Below, piece by piece: positions 10,370-23,315 of a DNA stretch of 64,000 bases; within the stretch, counting starts at the first letter, position 1; each line of letters begins with the position of its first letter. The notes under the pieces are model-generated. The model saw only the letters and a program-made list of their open reading frames with translations. It was not told where the DNA came from and made no database searches. Origin of the DNA: Paraspadella gotoi (lineage: Eukaryota > Chaetognatha); contig CM119270.1 in the NCBI GenBank assembly GCA_051294375.1, positions 15,870,081-15,934,080 of the forward strand. Direction: 5' to 3'. A program made the translations under genes and the position numbers.

Positions 10370-10665
10370 TTCATTGGTTTCGGGGTTTCTAGACTTTGAG
10401 ATTTGGAGATATTCGAGGTTTCGGAACCTTAGGGTTTTGGGATCTCGGGGTTTGAGGCTTCGGGGTTTTGGAATCTCAGGGTTTCAGGGTTTCGGGACCT
10501 TTGGGTTTCAGAATCTCAGGGTTTCAGGGTTTTGGAGTTTGGGGTTATGGGGTTTCGGAATTTCAGGGTTTCGGGATCCTGGGGTTTGAGGTTTCGGGGT
10601 TTCAGAACCTCGGGGTTTTGGAATATCGCGGTTTTGGGGTTTTGGAATCTCAAGGTTTTGGGCGG
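10370..10665 (+). repeat. Degenerate GGGTTTC minisatellite
   Basis: About 300 bases of short, G-rich units such as GGGTTTCGG, TCAGGGTTTC, GGGTTTTGG and GGAATCTCAG, with a period of roughly 8-9 bases and higher-order alternation. All three + strand frames stay open and give Gly/Phe/Arg-rich pseudo-peptides, so coding is unlikely. The tract recurs in copy 2 at 23735-24020. It resembles a telomere-type G-rich strand but is not a canonical telomere repeat. Confidence 0.75.
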
Positions 10666-10744
10666 ACTCCATCTCCGTTTTCCGATTTCTCTGCCTCAAC
10701 TCAATTTCGATAAAAAGATTTCGTCCTGGGAATTTTCCCCGAGT

Positions 10745-11060
10745 CGTCCTTTTTCGTCGTCGTCTCCGTTTTGGTCGTCGTCGTCGTCGTCGTCGTCGTC
10801 TTCGTCGTCGTCTTCGTCGATTTTGTCGTTGTTATCGTTGTTGTCGTTATCGGTATTTTTTCCTCACTGTCGTTGATTTTCTTCGCCATCGTCTTTGTCT
10901 TCTGCATTTTGGTCATCAGACTTTTTATGAAGCAGAATTAGTCTTATCAGGACAATTACGTCGTCGTCGTCGTCGTCGTCTTCGTGGTCGTCCTCATCGT
11001 CGTCATAAATCGTCGTCGTCGTCGTCGTCGTAATCATCGTCGTCGTCCTCGTGATTTTTT
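10745..11060. repeat. (GTC)n trinucleotide tracts
   Basis: Clusters of GTC/TCGTCG with GTT and ATC interruptions lie at about 10745-10860 and 10960-11050. Ser/Val/Arg or Thr open frames across them are repeat translation. Similar tracts recur near 24118-24180, 40785-40815, 49305-49345, 49565-49640, 49805-49845, 50140-50175 and 51794-51818. Confidence 0.85.
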
Positions 11061-11240
11061 TTCGTCCTTCACAGCGAAGAAATCATGAGAATCTTTATCG
11101 TCTTTTTTCTTCGTCGATGTCATTATCAGTCCCGCGACTCGTCCGCCTCTGCAGGGATTTATCGTTTGTCATTAATGACAAGGTTGCGGATGTCATTAAA
11201 AAAAGAGAGAGAAAAAGAGACGGTCAATAAAAACAGTTTG

Positions 11241-12385
11241 CAGAATAAGCCGGCAAAGCAAAGTAAAATAGGCAATATCATAAATGATCAATCAAAACCA
11301 AATATTGGCAACTCAAATGTGAAACACTAAAAATGTTTAACATATTTTCCTGGCAAAAACCTCAGCCTAAACTAGTCTGACCGGACGTTCGTAACGCCAT
11401 TGTTTTAACTTAGAAATCGGATTCGATATGATTAGACTCAATTAATAGCAATCTAATAACTCAATTAATTTAAAAACTTTTGCTACTAACCTATCAAACA
11501 TATTGATGCAAAAAAAAGTCTGATCAAATATCTTTTATCAGTGTGCCGTTACACCACTATGGAATCTCGACATGGGCTGCCAAGAACACTAGACTAGGAC
11601 ATCGGATCACTTGTGTTGTTCGCCTTGATATCCGTGGGTGCGTGCTGAAGCTTAAAATTATTAAGTGATGAGCATTGATTGATCAAATTACAAAATCAAT
11701 AAAATATAAAAATAAGTGGTGATATTGAAATGATCAAAATATACTACATAAAATCTTTTACGGACGAATAAGTGAATGATAATAATTATACATTTGATAC
11801 TGTTACTGTCGGCAGAAACATAAGTTGAAAATCAGTCCCGCAATTCTAAATGCGGAAGTCACCAATTTCAACCGTATCGGTATTAGAGTTCTTTAATATA
11901 TGAATCATCAAAATAGGATGGCATTTAATTTAATGTAAATGAATGACTACTAACAAATTAAATATTAAAAATTAATTAACTTTGCATCCATGATTATTAC
12001 TTTAGGCCGTCACATAAAATAACGTTGATCAATCGTCAAATGTACCTTTCTGTAACCTTTTGACTTTTGACCTTTGGTGCACCAACACGGAGTCAGCGCC
12101 GCTGTATTAAGAGTGTTCAGTCTCTCACTATGGTACAACGGCAATTTCAGTATTTTTTCAAATTTTTTAACATGTACATCCATCCTGTCTCTTTCAAAAA
12201 ATTAATGCATCAAAAAAAAAATATATTATTTAATTATTATCAATCAATACAGTTACTTTATCACTATAACTGACATTTTAATTTATTATTCCTTAACATT
12301 GTTATAACATTATGAATAACAAAATTAAATTTGGAAAAGTAACTGCATTCTATTTATTCCATGAATAAATTTAAAGATTTTCTTT
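11241..12385. repeat. 1.2-kb repeated element, copy 2
   Basis: Direct repeat of 4237-5512, shorter by many small deletions. The two copies bracket about 5.7 kb that includes Cadps and Ect2 exons. The right edge is in an AT-rich tail ending near 12385, after which the sequence is unique. No terminal inverted repeat or open frame was recognised. Confidence 0.75.
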
Positions 12386-15300
12386 TCTTTTACAAAAGAA
12401 CAAGACACAACAACGCGTGCAAGGCGTGAAGAGTATATATGAAAAAGCAACGTTGAGGGATGTGCAGCATATAACAGGAAAGCACCAAAACAGTGTAAAA
12501 AAATATTTTATCATCTTAACATTTCATTTTAAATAGTAATCCATAAAATTTATTTAATCTACGAGTTGTAGTTTTATTTTAAATCCAAAATATTTCCATA
12601 TAACTTTTAATAAAATGAAAATACGTGATACCATAGCTGGATCCTGTATCCAGAGTTTCCATTTTGTATTAAATGGAGGACGAATTTTATTGGTTGTTTC
12701 AACAAGGTGACAATCTATGTCAACATACTCGTAACATGTACATTGTTCTAATCCTGCGCAGGGTTTATACCTCTTTTACAAAAACCTGTGGCCCACACTT
12801 CTGTGAGCTGTAGCGCGCTATCTCGCGGCGAGGTTCCAGTTGTCATTTTGAGCGAGTGTGATCCTGGAACTGTGGGTTCCTTAAAAGAGAAAACATTAGG
12901 AAAACAAAACGAAAGAAATGTTGCTTATTGTTCAAGTAAAATGAAAATTTAATTTTCCAATTAATCACTCACTATCCCTCCCACAAAAATTTCATTATCG
13001 TCACTCCAACCATGACGAAACAAGTTTCCTTGCATACGGTAGAAATGGCAAGTTTTAATCTTTCCTTAACCAGTCTATTCATCCTGGTGTGTAAATACTT
13101 CAGAGCAATCATTTAAACGTAGTCTGGGCGAACAGTGTCCATTTCATGTCTCCCAGATGACTTCAACAGGAAGTCTTTGTCAATCAGACCAGAAAATGTG
13201 GAGAAATCCCTTTCTCTCACAAAAATTCTGTAAATATATTTGTTCGTTCCAGAAAATGTGGAGAATACCTTCCTCACAAAAATCTGTAAATATACCTTTT
13301 CATTCATCTTAAATAGAGAAATATGCCTTAGCACAGTAAGTTTAATCGAATCTAGTAACCAGACTCATCTTGTCTGGCGTAGTAGACGATCAGAGATCCA
13401 TAACTTCCACTTAACAATGGAAGGGGATTCTGCTTGTAACACTTTTATCTTTGTAAGAAACGGTCCGGCGTTCAGGCAACTGGATATCCTTATATTCATC
13501 TGTAATCTCTAAAACCTTTGTCCCGCGGAGATCTCCTCAGAAGACGAAATGAGCGCTTTTTCTTTATCATCATGCGCATATAGAAGAATTTTGATTGGAG
13601 ATTTTTATAAAGATGCAAATGCAGTAAATCACAACAGCAAGTGCAGTGAAGAATCACCGTGCGGTCATATAACACACAGGTATAAGAGACGCATTTTGAG
13701 CGTAGATTTGACCTTTCATTTTGAGTCGAGTTTTACGTCTAGCTAGACGCCCGATTTTAACATCAACCACCGGGTAGGTTGAGATCGGCATACAACCCAG
13801 AGGGTTGGTCCGCCCTGGACACTCGCCCAGTGGTAGCCTCAGTCGTAGACACCCCCAAATAGATTCTGAATTCCAACTTATATCTACTTTTTAAGTTTTG
13901 GCCAAGGGGCCTTTTTACCGCTCAAAGTACCTATTCATGACTTTCCCTTGTTACTAGAGAAAAACTTGAAAGTGGAACAATACCACCATGAGATTATATA
14001 TGACTAGGTTACAAAAACATTACCCGCAGTGGGTGCATCGCTAAGCACCCATCTCTGGCAACTACCTTGTTAGCTGATCCGCAGCATTCAAAACGAAGGA
14101 ATAAACGGACGGTATATCAAAATCTTAGAGAAGTGCTGTAACAAGTTCATTCTTCTTTCATCAGACAGAGTTCTTTCTGAGCATCCGTCAATAAAACATA
14201 ATCATCACTTCAATAGGGCACGAAGTACCCCAGTCCTAATATATATATTATCTATTGTTAATTTTTACGCATTTTCCCAACAATGACTTTAAACTAATAG
14301 TCCGTGGGTGGTATATAAGATCACGCAAATTCCGACTTTGAGAAAAGGAGAGTTTTTTAGAAACAACAGGTTGCATCTACTTGTGTTTAGTAAATTTCAC
14401 AAATGAATTATGATGTCATATTGGTTGTACAATTCATAGTATAATCTATGTATATATCACATATTGGATTAGGATATTCTAACATTTTATCATTTATTAG
14501 TATATTTTAATACTAAAATATTTCATTTACATACTTAACATATTTAAGTTTATTTATCATACATAGTTAGCATTGAGATGTTTTAATGTAACAGAACAAC
14601 TATGTAATATACAAGTTACAACTCTAAATTAGTTGCCCTATCTTATTTTAATTTAACAGTTAAATAATTTTAAATCAACTGTCAACTTCAGTTACTTCAT
14701 ATAAACTGTATCCAAATTTTAAGAATAATTGTTTTTTAGTTTATAGGTGGAAACCTTCACATTCACCATCTTCCAAAATCACATTTTATCTTAAAAATTT
14801 TAGATATAAATTACCTTCTAACAACATTTATAAAAGGTATGATAGATCACCTATTTAACAATCATTTAATAATAAAAATCAGAAAGAGTTCATTGAAATA
14901 AGTTGAATGAATTCAACAAAATTCATAGCAAAATGAATGATGCCAGTTTACCCTTATAAAGATTTTCTTTACAAAGAAAAGACACTTACATTAACGTTTA
15001 TCTTTGACATTTTTCTAAACCAACACATACATTAATATACTATATTATATAAAAATAATTTATATAAGAATTTGAATAAAACACATTTTTATCACTAACC
15101 GTTTTTATAATTTCACCCTGTATTCATTAAGGCGGATCAAAAGATGACACTTCTTCTGAATGTATAATCAACTGTCTATCATATACTTAATTATATTACT
15201 ATTATTTCTTTTAATATTAACACCAACGTTAAAATATTAATCATGCATAGGCAATAAAGATATGATCTTTTCAAAAAAAAAATCTTATATTATAGAATAA

Positions 15301-15842
15301 AAGAATTTACTTTTATATAATATATAATTAACTCCAATACAAAAATATAGATTAAAAATTACATTTTAACATTTATTTCTTTAAGGCCAGTAAAAACTTA
15401 TAGATAATATATAAACAAATAATCTGTCAGATTAAATCTTTATATAATTATATACTATATATAATGCATAGTTCAAAAATTATTTATTTTTAAACAATAT
15501 CCACATCTATTACTATAGATAAAATAATTATATATAAAATGATTTTAAAATATAATAATATTAAAAATCGCATGTTCTAAACCTAACTCACAATGGTAAA
15601 GCTTATCTTAAATAAATTGTCTAACTCAAACTATCATTCTTTCTGGCCATCTTGCTATTACCTATTACAATTTTATATCCTTCAAAATGTAACATCACTT
15701 ACTACGTTCACCTTACAATTACCGGTGTCAAAAAATTAAAATAGATCATTAAAGTGCGCATTTTTAAAAACAGCCCTACTAGTGACATAGTCTTTGATAT
15801 GATTGCATTTTAATGACATGTCATCGATTCTTTTAAAGTCAT
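12386..15842. other. AT-rich intergenic or intronic DNA
   Basis: No gene recognised over about 3.4 kb. The segment 12640-13870 is less AT-rich and includes GC-richer phrases such as the part near 13745-13860, which may be a degraded transposon, but no protein motif is readable. 14000-15840 is strongly AT-rich with no useful open frame on either strand. Confidence 0.5.
13189..13296. repeat. Two-copy 60-bp direct repeat
   Basis: CCAGAAAATGTGGAGAA, then a CCTCAC/CTCTCAC element and AAAAATTCTGTAAATAT, occur at 13189 and again at 13249. The period is 60 bases with a few indels. Confidence 0.7.
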
Positions 15843-16410
15843 TTAAACTTTAAAGTTCATAAAAATCGTGCCGTCCGCTGCACCTTGTTCTCGGGAAAAG
15901 GGTGTCGCCGCCGCGCTTCCGCCGCGCTTCGCCGCATTCTCACCGATTGGCGAGGCAGAGGTTGACCGAATAACTCCGATAGACGGAAAGGGAGGCGTCG
16001 TCATCTCTTCTTCCAGCTGATCCTCCGATCGCAGCTGCTGCTGTTTCGATCCAGAAAGAACGAGCAACTTTTTCATTGACCACCGCTCGTCGGCCGCTGT
16101 CACGACGCTGCTTCTGCTTCTCGTGATTCTTGCACTGTAAAGTCGATCCTTGCTGCCGTGTTGCTTTCCTTGAAGCCTGGGAACCGAATCGTCGTAGTCG
16201 GCGAAGCCTGGCGGATCTTTGTCGGCCGGTTCGGTTGACGTCGCGTACCAAGGCTAGTATAGGAGGAAGTGCGACAAGGTTGAAGAACTCGTGAGAACCA
16301 CGATTGGGTGAGAGCGCAGGCTCCGCCTTGTGAGGAATTGAGGATGAGAATTTTTTTTGGAGACCTTTCCATTTGAATTTATGAGTCAATGTTGTGCGTG
16401 AAGACGACAA
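15843..16410 (-). CDS. Unidentified GC-rich exon-like ORF
   Basis: I do not recognise this gene. A GC-richer island in AT-rich DNA is open on the - strand in two frames. One frame runs from 16410 to 15940 without a stop; its last codons overlap a good donor, CCAATCG|GTGAGA (exon end 15944). The other, joined by a one-base shift near 16100, has more balanced composition (for example MKKLLVLSGSKQQQLRSEDQ and PPFPSIGVIRSTSASPI) and reads to a stop at 15843 ending TIFMNFKV. One of these is probably a coding exon with an indel error. No domain is visible; the segment is Arg/Ser/Gln-rich and likely disordered. It lies between the two copies of duplication A. Confidence 0.35.
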
Positions 16411-18162
16411 ACTTTCTTTGTTTTTATTTTGCTGAATTTGAAGGAGTGATAATAATGAGGATTTGAGACTGAGACTGAGAACTGAGAGGAAGCGAAAAGA
16501 TTTATTTCATTTTCTTTCCTTTTTTTTCGTGTTTTCTTGTTTGCTGAAAATGATCGTCGTCGTCGTCTTAAAATATTCCATTCCATCCCATACCCGTTCT
16601 CGTGAAAAAAGGATCATAGCATCTTGCAGGAATCGAATTATGTTAATAATTTGTCTCTTAAACACGAAAGCGTGAGCTTCTTTTTCATAGAATCACGTTT
16701 ATAATTTTAACGGTAATTGTTGAAGTGAAACTTTAAAGGCCATCGTCGATGCATCGGAATGTCGTGAGTTGTTTATTTTTTCGATTTTCTAGCGTCATGC
16801 ATCCATCGAATTCAAGCAAGAATAACACGTAGATAGACCGAACGACCGATGCGGGTATCGGAATCTGTCGAGTCACGTTAAGCGTCGAAAATTAGTTCAA
16901 ACGACCGGATTTATTTAGAAAAGATTTGTTTATTTTACTTTTAGTTTAGAATTCAGTGTCGCAGAGAAAGACAGTTTAAACGGTCGTTCAAACGAAATTT
17001 TGACTAATGAAAATTAGTTCAATATCAGATCCGTGGGAAATTGTTCGACGATGAAAGTCGCAGGATCGAACCGGCGTGGAGGAATTCTTTTATCTTCTTA
17101 TCACCGTAGAGAGACAGACTCCACTTAGTTAAAAACAGTCCCATCCGTTTGGTAAATGACTTCCAAAGAAAAATAAATATTCCATTGATCGAGGCGTATA
17201 TTTGTCTTCGTTTCAACTTAAACTTCAACTTTCAGATCCTTTAAAATAATCACATCCATCGAAACGCTCTCCACCCTGCGTTAAAAAGAAAATCGGCCGC
17301 TATGAAGCTCCGGCAATAGAAAAACTAAGCGTGAAAAGGCGTAGTTCAGAATTCCGGCCATCGCGCGGTCGTTCGCGTTCAAAAGAAGGTTGTTGACGTC
17401 GAGGCCCGGCAAGAGAGAATTCACTCGTATAAATACGGGTCGGATTCTTCCGAAAAGCGGAGGCGACGTATCGTGAGAGAGAGAGTCTAGGAAAAAATAA
17501 AGGAAATCATTATTTCGTTGGCAAAAGAAGGCAAAATCTTCGGAGAGTATAACAAATAGAGAGACGTTCGCCGCGAAACACCGTCCACAAATTCAAGTTG
17601 AATCAAAAAAAATCCAAAAATCGTGCTATCGCCGGCAAGAAGAAAATGCGAAAATTCGCAGCTTTCAAAATCTCCAGGCGACAAAAAAATTATTCTCGAA
17701 GTGACGGAGAAGCGACAACGTTAGTAAAATTAGACAGTCCGTTTTTTTGATATTGGAGGCTTCGGGACCCTCCGAAACGTGTAAAAAAAAATATAATAAT
17801 AAAAAATCGAAGGGTCAATATTTATTTAAAAAAATATTCTGCCCTACATTCGACAAACTCATATATATAGCGACGAGAGAATTTCTATAGCGCATTCTCG
17901 TCAATATGCAGGGGAAACCAGGTTATCCTCTAACCCAATTTATTTTTTTCATACGATTAACGTCTAGTCGACGTCGCTTCACGTGAAGCGAAGGGTCGAG
18001 TTAACATCTACACGCGCAATGTGAGACTTTACCCGGGAATACCCACTTAAATACTTAATTATCCACTTAAATATACATATAATAATCACACACCCCACCC
18101 CACTTAAGTAGCGGTAGCGCACCAGAAAACGTGGGGACGAACAAACCCGGATGCCACCATGT
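16411..18162. other. No recognisable gene
   Basis: Mixed-composition sequence. Short open frames lack homology or splice support. It contains one TATA-like element (17428) and a short AT-rich tract near 18050-18080 before duplication A copy 2 starts. Confidence 0.4.
17428..17435 (+). promoter_or_regulatory. Possible TATA box
   Basis: TATAAATA is embedded in a locally GC-richer stretch (about 17340-17480) that contrasts with its surroundings. No downstream coding exon was found on the + strand, so this is only a sequence match. Confidence 0.2.
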
Positions 18163-18436
18163 CACTATACTCTAGCTACGAGATAGTTTTCTGACGAAAT
18201 CTCTTGGCCTATAAAAACACAGGGGTTGGTTAATATCTATTGTAATATATATAAGGTAAACCAAATACAAATACACCCAAAGAGAAACGTTTCCTTCGGA
18301 GCCACGGCTAAAACTACCAAGATTTCGCGACAGAATCGACGAAAGTACATTGTTTACATTTTACAAAAGAAAGAAAAGTGGTCATTTCTAAAAACACTGG
18401 GCCGAGATTTCTTTGGGTTGCACCAGAGTATTCTGA

Positions 18437-18885
18437 CACTCTCACTCTCTTTCTCTCTCTACCCTCTCTCTTTACCCTCTCACTCTCTTTCTCTTCTCTA
18501 CCTCCTCTTTACCTCTCACTCTATTTTTTCTACCCTCTCTTCTTTACCCCTTCACTCTCTTTCTCTCTCTACCTCTCTCTTTACCCTCCACTCCTCTTTC
18601 TCTCTCTACCTTCTTTACCTCTCACTCTCTTTCTCTCTCTACCCCTCTCTTTACCCTCTCACTCTCTTTCTCTCTAACCTCTCTCTTTACCCTCACCTCT
18701 CTTTCTCTCTCTAACCCTCTCTCTTTACCTCTCACTCTCTGTCTCTCTTACCCTCTCTCTTTACCCTCTCACTCTTTTCTCTCTACCTCTCTCTTTACCC
18801 TCTCACTTCTTTTCTCTCTACCTCTCTCTTACCCTCTCACTTCTTTCTCTCTCTACCCTCTCTCTTTCCCTCTCACTCTCTTTCT
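18437..18885. repeat. 36-bp pyrimidine minisatellite array
   Basis: About 12 units of the same 36-bp CT-rich unit seen at 2036-3665, here much cleaner (CTCTCTTTACCCTCTCACTC then TCTTTCTCTCTCTACC). It ends at CTCGTGACAGCGTCTG, the same boundary as at 5576. Confidence 0.85.
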
Positions 18886-19824
18886 CGTGACAGCGTCTGT
18901 AATCAATGTTTTGGTTTTGGCTCTTGAGGCTTTCTGCGATTAAAATCAAATAACCAAACAAAAAGTTTCCCGCAAAATAATAATATAAAAAAACATAACA
19001 ATTGTTATCATTTTTTTCCTATTTTTTTTTTTTTCTCGCTATTTTTTTGTTTGCAGAAACGAAATGGAACATAAAAATCCAGAAGAAAAAAGAATGACCG
19101 AACTAATGGCATTTTTTTTTTATTCAACCGAATTCATTCATTTCCAGTGAATAAATATTTTTATATTTATGAAGACTTAAAAATATCATCATCTTATGCA
19201 AATAAGCTGGTCAACAAGGAGAGAAAAGAGGAAAAATAGGATTCATAAAAGTTTTTTAAAATTCATTTCTCATTTTTTTAAAAAATAATTTTCTCTCAAG
19301 AGATTTTTCTTTCTGTCCTTTCATCTTTCTGGTCTTAGTATCATTCCCCTTCTTATTTCTTTCTTTTTTCTTCTTTCTTTTTACACTTTGTCTCGTCGGT
19401 CGATTTAATAAATCATAAAAATCTGACAGAAAACTTTTATTCCTCTCATCAACTTCACTCCTGGAAAAAATCGATGTTTGTTTTTAAAGTTCGCCAACTT
19501 TTTTTAAAAACTTAATCTCTTTATAATTTTGCATCATTTTCTTCCTTAAACGTACGATGGTTTTATTGTCCGGGTATTATTATGTCAGTCTGTCGCCTGT
19601 CTATTTTTCTGCCGGTTCACTTCTCGATTCCATATTGCGTTCCACCTCTGCCTGTTAGCTATTAAAACCTGCAGCTGAAATAGTTTTATTAGTTAGTTTA
19701 ACCCTTACATTCCAACGACCCTCGACTAAAATTGTTTTCCACTTGCCCACTTCTCAGTGTCCCCCATTATAACTTAAACCTCCCCACTTCCCCTTGACCC
19801 AAACCCGACCCCTTACCCACCCAG

Positions 19825-20004
19825 AGATGCAAGAGGCAACCTACTTCTTCAGACTGCGCGCGAAGGCGACAACGTTCTCTTCGCCTGCGACGAGGAAAAG
19901 CGGACCGTCAAGCTTTGGATCCTCGCCATCTATCGGGCGACGGGGCAAATCCACAAAAACCGCTCCGCCCCCGACGGCCAATTCGCAGCTCTCCGGCTGC
20001 AGGG
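19825..20004 (+). pseudogene. Cadps: Cadps PH exon, copy 2 (frame broken)
   Basis: Duplicate of the 6506-6685 exon. The acceptor CCCACCCAG is kept. Several small indels, including in GAGGAAAAGCGGACC and CACAAAAACCGC, shift the frame, and the donor reads GGGGTGGAG instead of GGGGGTGAG. The nucleotide match to copy 1 is otherwise very high, with little sign of codon-position bias in the differences. This favours sequencing or assembly error over pseudogene decay. Confidence 0.8.
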
Positions 20005-20150
20005 GTGGAGTGTTTAGAGTTAGGTGAGGGAGAGAATATCGGTTTTGAGGAAAGCCAATGAAGCAGATTCACGATAGAGAGATTGATCGAGAAACCATCG
20101 ACTCTTCATCTCTTACTCTCTCGACTTACCTGACCTTACCCACTCATCAG

Positions 20151-20294
20151 ATTCGAAACAAAAAAAAGAGCGAAAAACACGGATGGACGAGTACATCCTC
20201 GCGAACCCGCCAAGTTCGATCACCACGATCTCTTTCGGACGGCTGCAGAGCCTCACCCTCGACGTCAGACTCGCCGACGCCTTTTTGTTCGATG
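20151..20294 (+). pseudogene. Cadps: Cadps post-PH exon, copy 2 (frame broken)
   Basis: Duplicate of 6828-6964, seven bases longer through net insertions (for example an A-run after ATTCGAAAC, and the ACATCCTCGCG region). The acceptor CACTCATCAG and donor ATG|GTAAGT are both unchanged. Residue blocks DEY, KFDHH and LTLDVRLADAF are still recognisable across frames. Its status as allele, true duplicate or artefact is unresolved. Confidence 0.8.
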
Positions 20295-21798
20295 GTAAGT
20301 TCGACGAGTGAGATCCGGATTAAGCCTCCACCTCTTTCCATTTCAATCGGATTAATATTTCGAGAGTTGGAAAATGTCTGAGGATGATTTTTTTTAGTTG
20401 GACCGCAGTACTCGCGGAGCAACTCTATAAGTTCATTTTGGTTCGGTATGTCGGTCGGTCGGTATGGTCGGTTGGTATGGATGACCGTCGGTTGTCCACT
20501 TGATGTTAAAATGCAATAATCTCCCTTATAGTTAGTTTCTCATTTGTTAAGACAGAAAAAAACCTCAAATCAAAAGGACTGCAAGCGCCGCATTCAGAAA
20601 ATCCTAAAAACTGTAAAGAATAAAGACTCGGCAAGTCTTAAATACAAGGGCTAAGAAGTTTTTTACTCATTTTATGTCATGTCATTGTCATTTCATTCAT
20701 GTGAATCAAAAAGGAAATACACGTGAACAATAAAGTCGCTGCGGCGCAAACTCATAATAGGAATCACCGTTCTGTTTTTTTTTTTTCGTTTTGAGATACG
20801 CAGATACTTTTTTGTACTGACTTGGGTGGGGAAAAACAAATCGGACAGATAGAGCAGAGACAGACAGACGGACAGACGGACATCGGTCGACGTGGGAGTT
20901 GATGTCTAAATTTCACTACAGCCACATACAGATGCTTCGTTCTCCGACGCAATCCTTCAATATCTTAATCATCTTGGTTGTCGGCGCCAGCGGACCCCAC
21001 GGTTCGGCCAGCGGACCGCGGTTGTCCATCGCGCTTTCTTTTATGAAAATATTAATTTGCTGTTGACTGGTTTGACTTTCAATGTCTTTGACATTGAGAT
21101 GGCAGATGGTTCAAAAACTTGGAAGGCGGAACTTTAGACAACCACCTGGGATATTTGATCAACCATACAGATAAACTGGTATACATTGAAACAGCGAGCC
21201 TCATTCAGCATTTGGATTAATATTTATATAATATAATATAATATATAATATTTTGCCGTACAATTGTAAAACAATGAGTTAACACATATAAGATGTGTTT
21301 GTAATACTGATTCGATTAATTCGTTGATACAATGACATATATCACCATGTATGAAACACCGATAATAAAAATGGATGGATTGGAGAGAGATAGAAAGAGG
21401 AAAGAGGAAAAGACGATGAGAAGAGAAGAAGATGAGGAGGAGAAGGAGGAAGAGGAGGAAAAGTAGAGGAAGGGAAGGACAAAAGGGAAAGAAAGAAGGA
21501 GGAAAGGGCAAGGGATAAATAAAAAATACGAACAAGATCGACCCGCGATGGATATATAATTTTAATGAATTACAGTGCGACCCCCTACAAAAGTTAAAAC
21601 CAAATCGAAAGGAATTTTTTTCAATTTTTTTTTTTTTTTTTTTTTTTTTTAGCAAAACGTGACTTTAGCCTTATTCGCTAGAAATGAAGCATAAAAATTT
21701 GAGAAAACCTTGATTTTCATAATAGGAGAAACACCATCCATATATTACCAAATAATTTTCTGTTCTTTCGCCAAACCGAGAAATTGGAAAAAATTTCG

Positions 21799-22285
21799 TT
21801 ACGATCGTGACTCTTAAATTGAAAGCCTTGGAGATCGTGGATTTTGTTTCCTTTGAAGATTTTGGGAAATTTGTTCGAAATCAAAACGGAGCCGAGTTCT
21901 TCCGCGTCAGGTGTTTTTCCCATCTCAAACGTCCCAAGCGGCGTCGACGTTGTCCTCCCTGCTCCGCCGGCCGCTTCCGCTGCACGGCTGACGTATCCGC
22001 CGCAGCGTCTGAAAAACTCTTTCGCGTTCGGAGCTGCTTTGTTATTCCGCGGTGACGGCCTGCAAAGGACGCAGAGGACGCCCGGCCGCGCGTCGGCTCC
22101 GCGCGTCGTCGGCGTCGTTCGGCGCGCCGCAGAGTCCGGGGCGTCCTCTGGGGCTGTCGGCGGGACGAAGTCGCCAACTGCGGCGTCGTTGTTGCAGTCG
22201 TTGTCGTTGTTGTCGTCCGCAATGAAAAGGTGGGACCTCCGTTTCTTTGTGAACGGACGGCGAAGGTTCCGGTTCGTGATCGTCC
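21799..22285 (-). pseudogene. Ect2: Ect2 last exon, copy 2 (frame broken)
   Basis: Duplicate of 8453-8932. The acceptor is again TTGGTTTCACAG, and the tail sequence and stop region are conserved. Frameshifts inside the Pro/Ala-rich insertion and near the PH helix split it into pieces, such as a frame ending SSNKFPKIFKG in place of the clean copy 1 reading. The same Thr-rich microsatellite insertion is present, so that insertion is not an error private to one copy. Confidence 0.78.
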
Positions 22286-23219
22286 CTGTGAAACCAATCA
22301 CGGTTATTTTACTAATGACCCTTCGATGAGAATTTAAAATAATTTAAAAATCAAGTGATTAATCCGTTTTAAAGAGCTTTTCGATGCAAGAGCTGGAGAA
22401 ACACCCCCCCCCCGCATGCAATATAGGACGTAGACTGCAGAGGCGAAAGAAGAGGAAAGAATTCTATACTGAAAATTTCTCTTCCGTTAAGCAAAAAAAA
22501 AAAAATTTTAAAAAGAAAAAAAAAACGAACGAAACGAAATTTCCCGAAAACGCGTCCCCCCCTCTTCCGATATCACCCACCCCCTACTCCTTCACCCCCC
22601 CACCCCCTTCCATAAAAAAAACTGTTGACGCGCAAAAAAGTCGTAAAGTTTAGACGATCGGCTTTTCGCACCTGCCGATGCATTAAAGAGCAGGTTTGCC
22701 ATCTGCGCTAACAGGTTTAAATATCAGAGAGGGTGATATACGGGTGATATCCCAGTCAAAAAGCCTAAAAAGGTTATGATTTAGGTTAAATTGTACAAGA
22801 TTAGAAAGGGATTTAAATTAATAAATTAGCTGTTTGTGGACGGGAAAAGGTGACGTCTAAACTGACGATTCATGTGGAGATTAAGGAGACAAAGCCTCTT
22901 GTTGCGGTCACCTATGCTGATGAGTTCCGTCAATAAAAAATCTTTCACGTCTCATAAGAAATCATCATCTTTTTCGGTCGCCATGGACGATAAACATCTC
23001 GCTTCTGCCCAATTCTCCTCAAACATAATACATATAAACCTACATATGAATACACAATGCAAATAACTACATACGCATATCTACAATATAAAAACTAAAA
23101 CTACATATAAAACACTTCCTGTGAATTTGGCAATTCCCATTCAGCCCTTTTCGGAGGTCGTTGCCTCATTTGCAATACTTGGTTTGATTAACGGATTCTT
23201 TACAGTTTCTTCACCACTT

Positions 23220-23276
23220 TTCTCTCTCTCTCTATCTCTCTCTCTACTTCTCTCTCTCTCTCTCTCTCTCTCGTCT

Positions 23277-23315
<39 letters not shown>

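Larger units (their letters stand above)
3679..11200. repeat. Duplication A, copy 1
   Basis: From the phrase CACTATACTCTAG at 3679 this block matches 18163 onward, through both Cadps exons and the last two Ect2 exons, to about 11200 (24660 in copy 2). Copy 1 carries 3985-5537 as extra sequence that copy 2 lacks. The two copies keep order and orientation and differ mainly by 1-2 base indels. It could be a real tandem duplication or two haplotypes assembled in series. Confidence 0.85.

Noticed and set aside
10374-10713. Gly/Phe/Arg-rich frames
   Set aside because: All three frames are open because of the GGGTTTC minisatellite; no gene context.
4237-12385. LTR retrotransposon with 1.2-kb LTRs
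   Set aside because: The interior holds host exons and repeats, with no gag/pol, primer-binding site or TG...CA ends.
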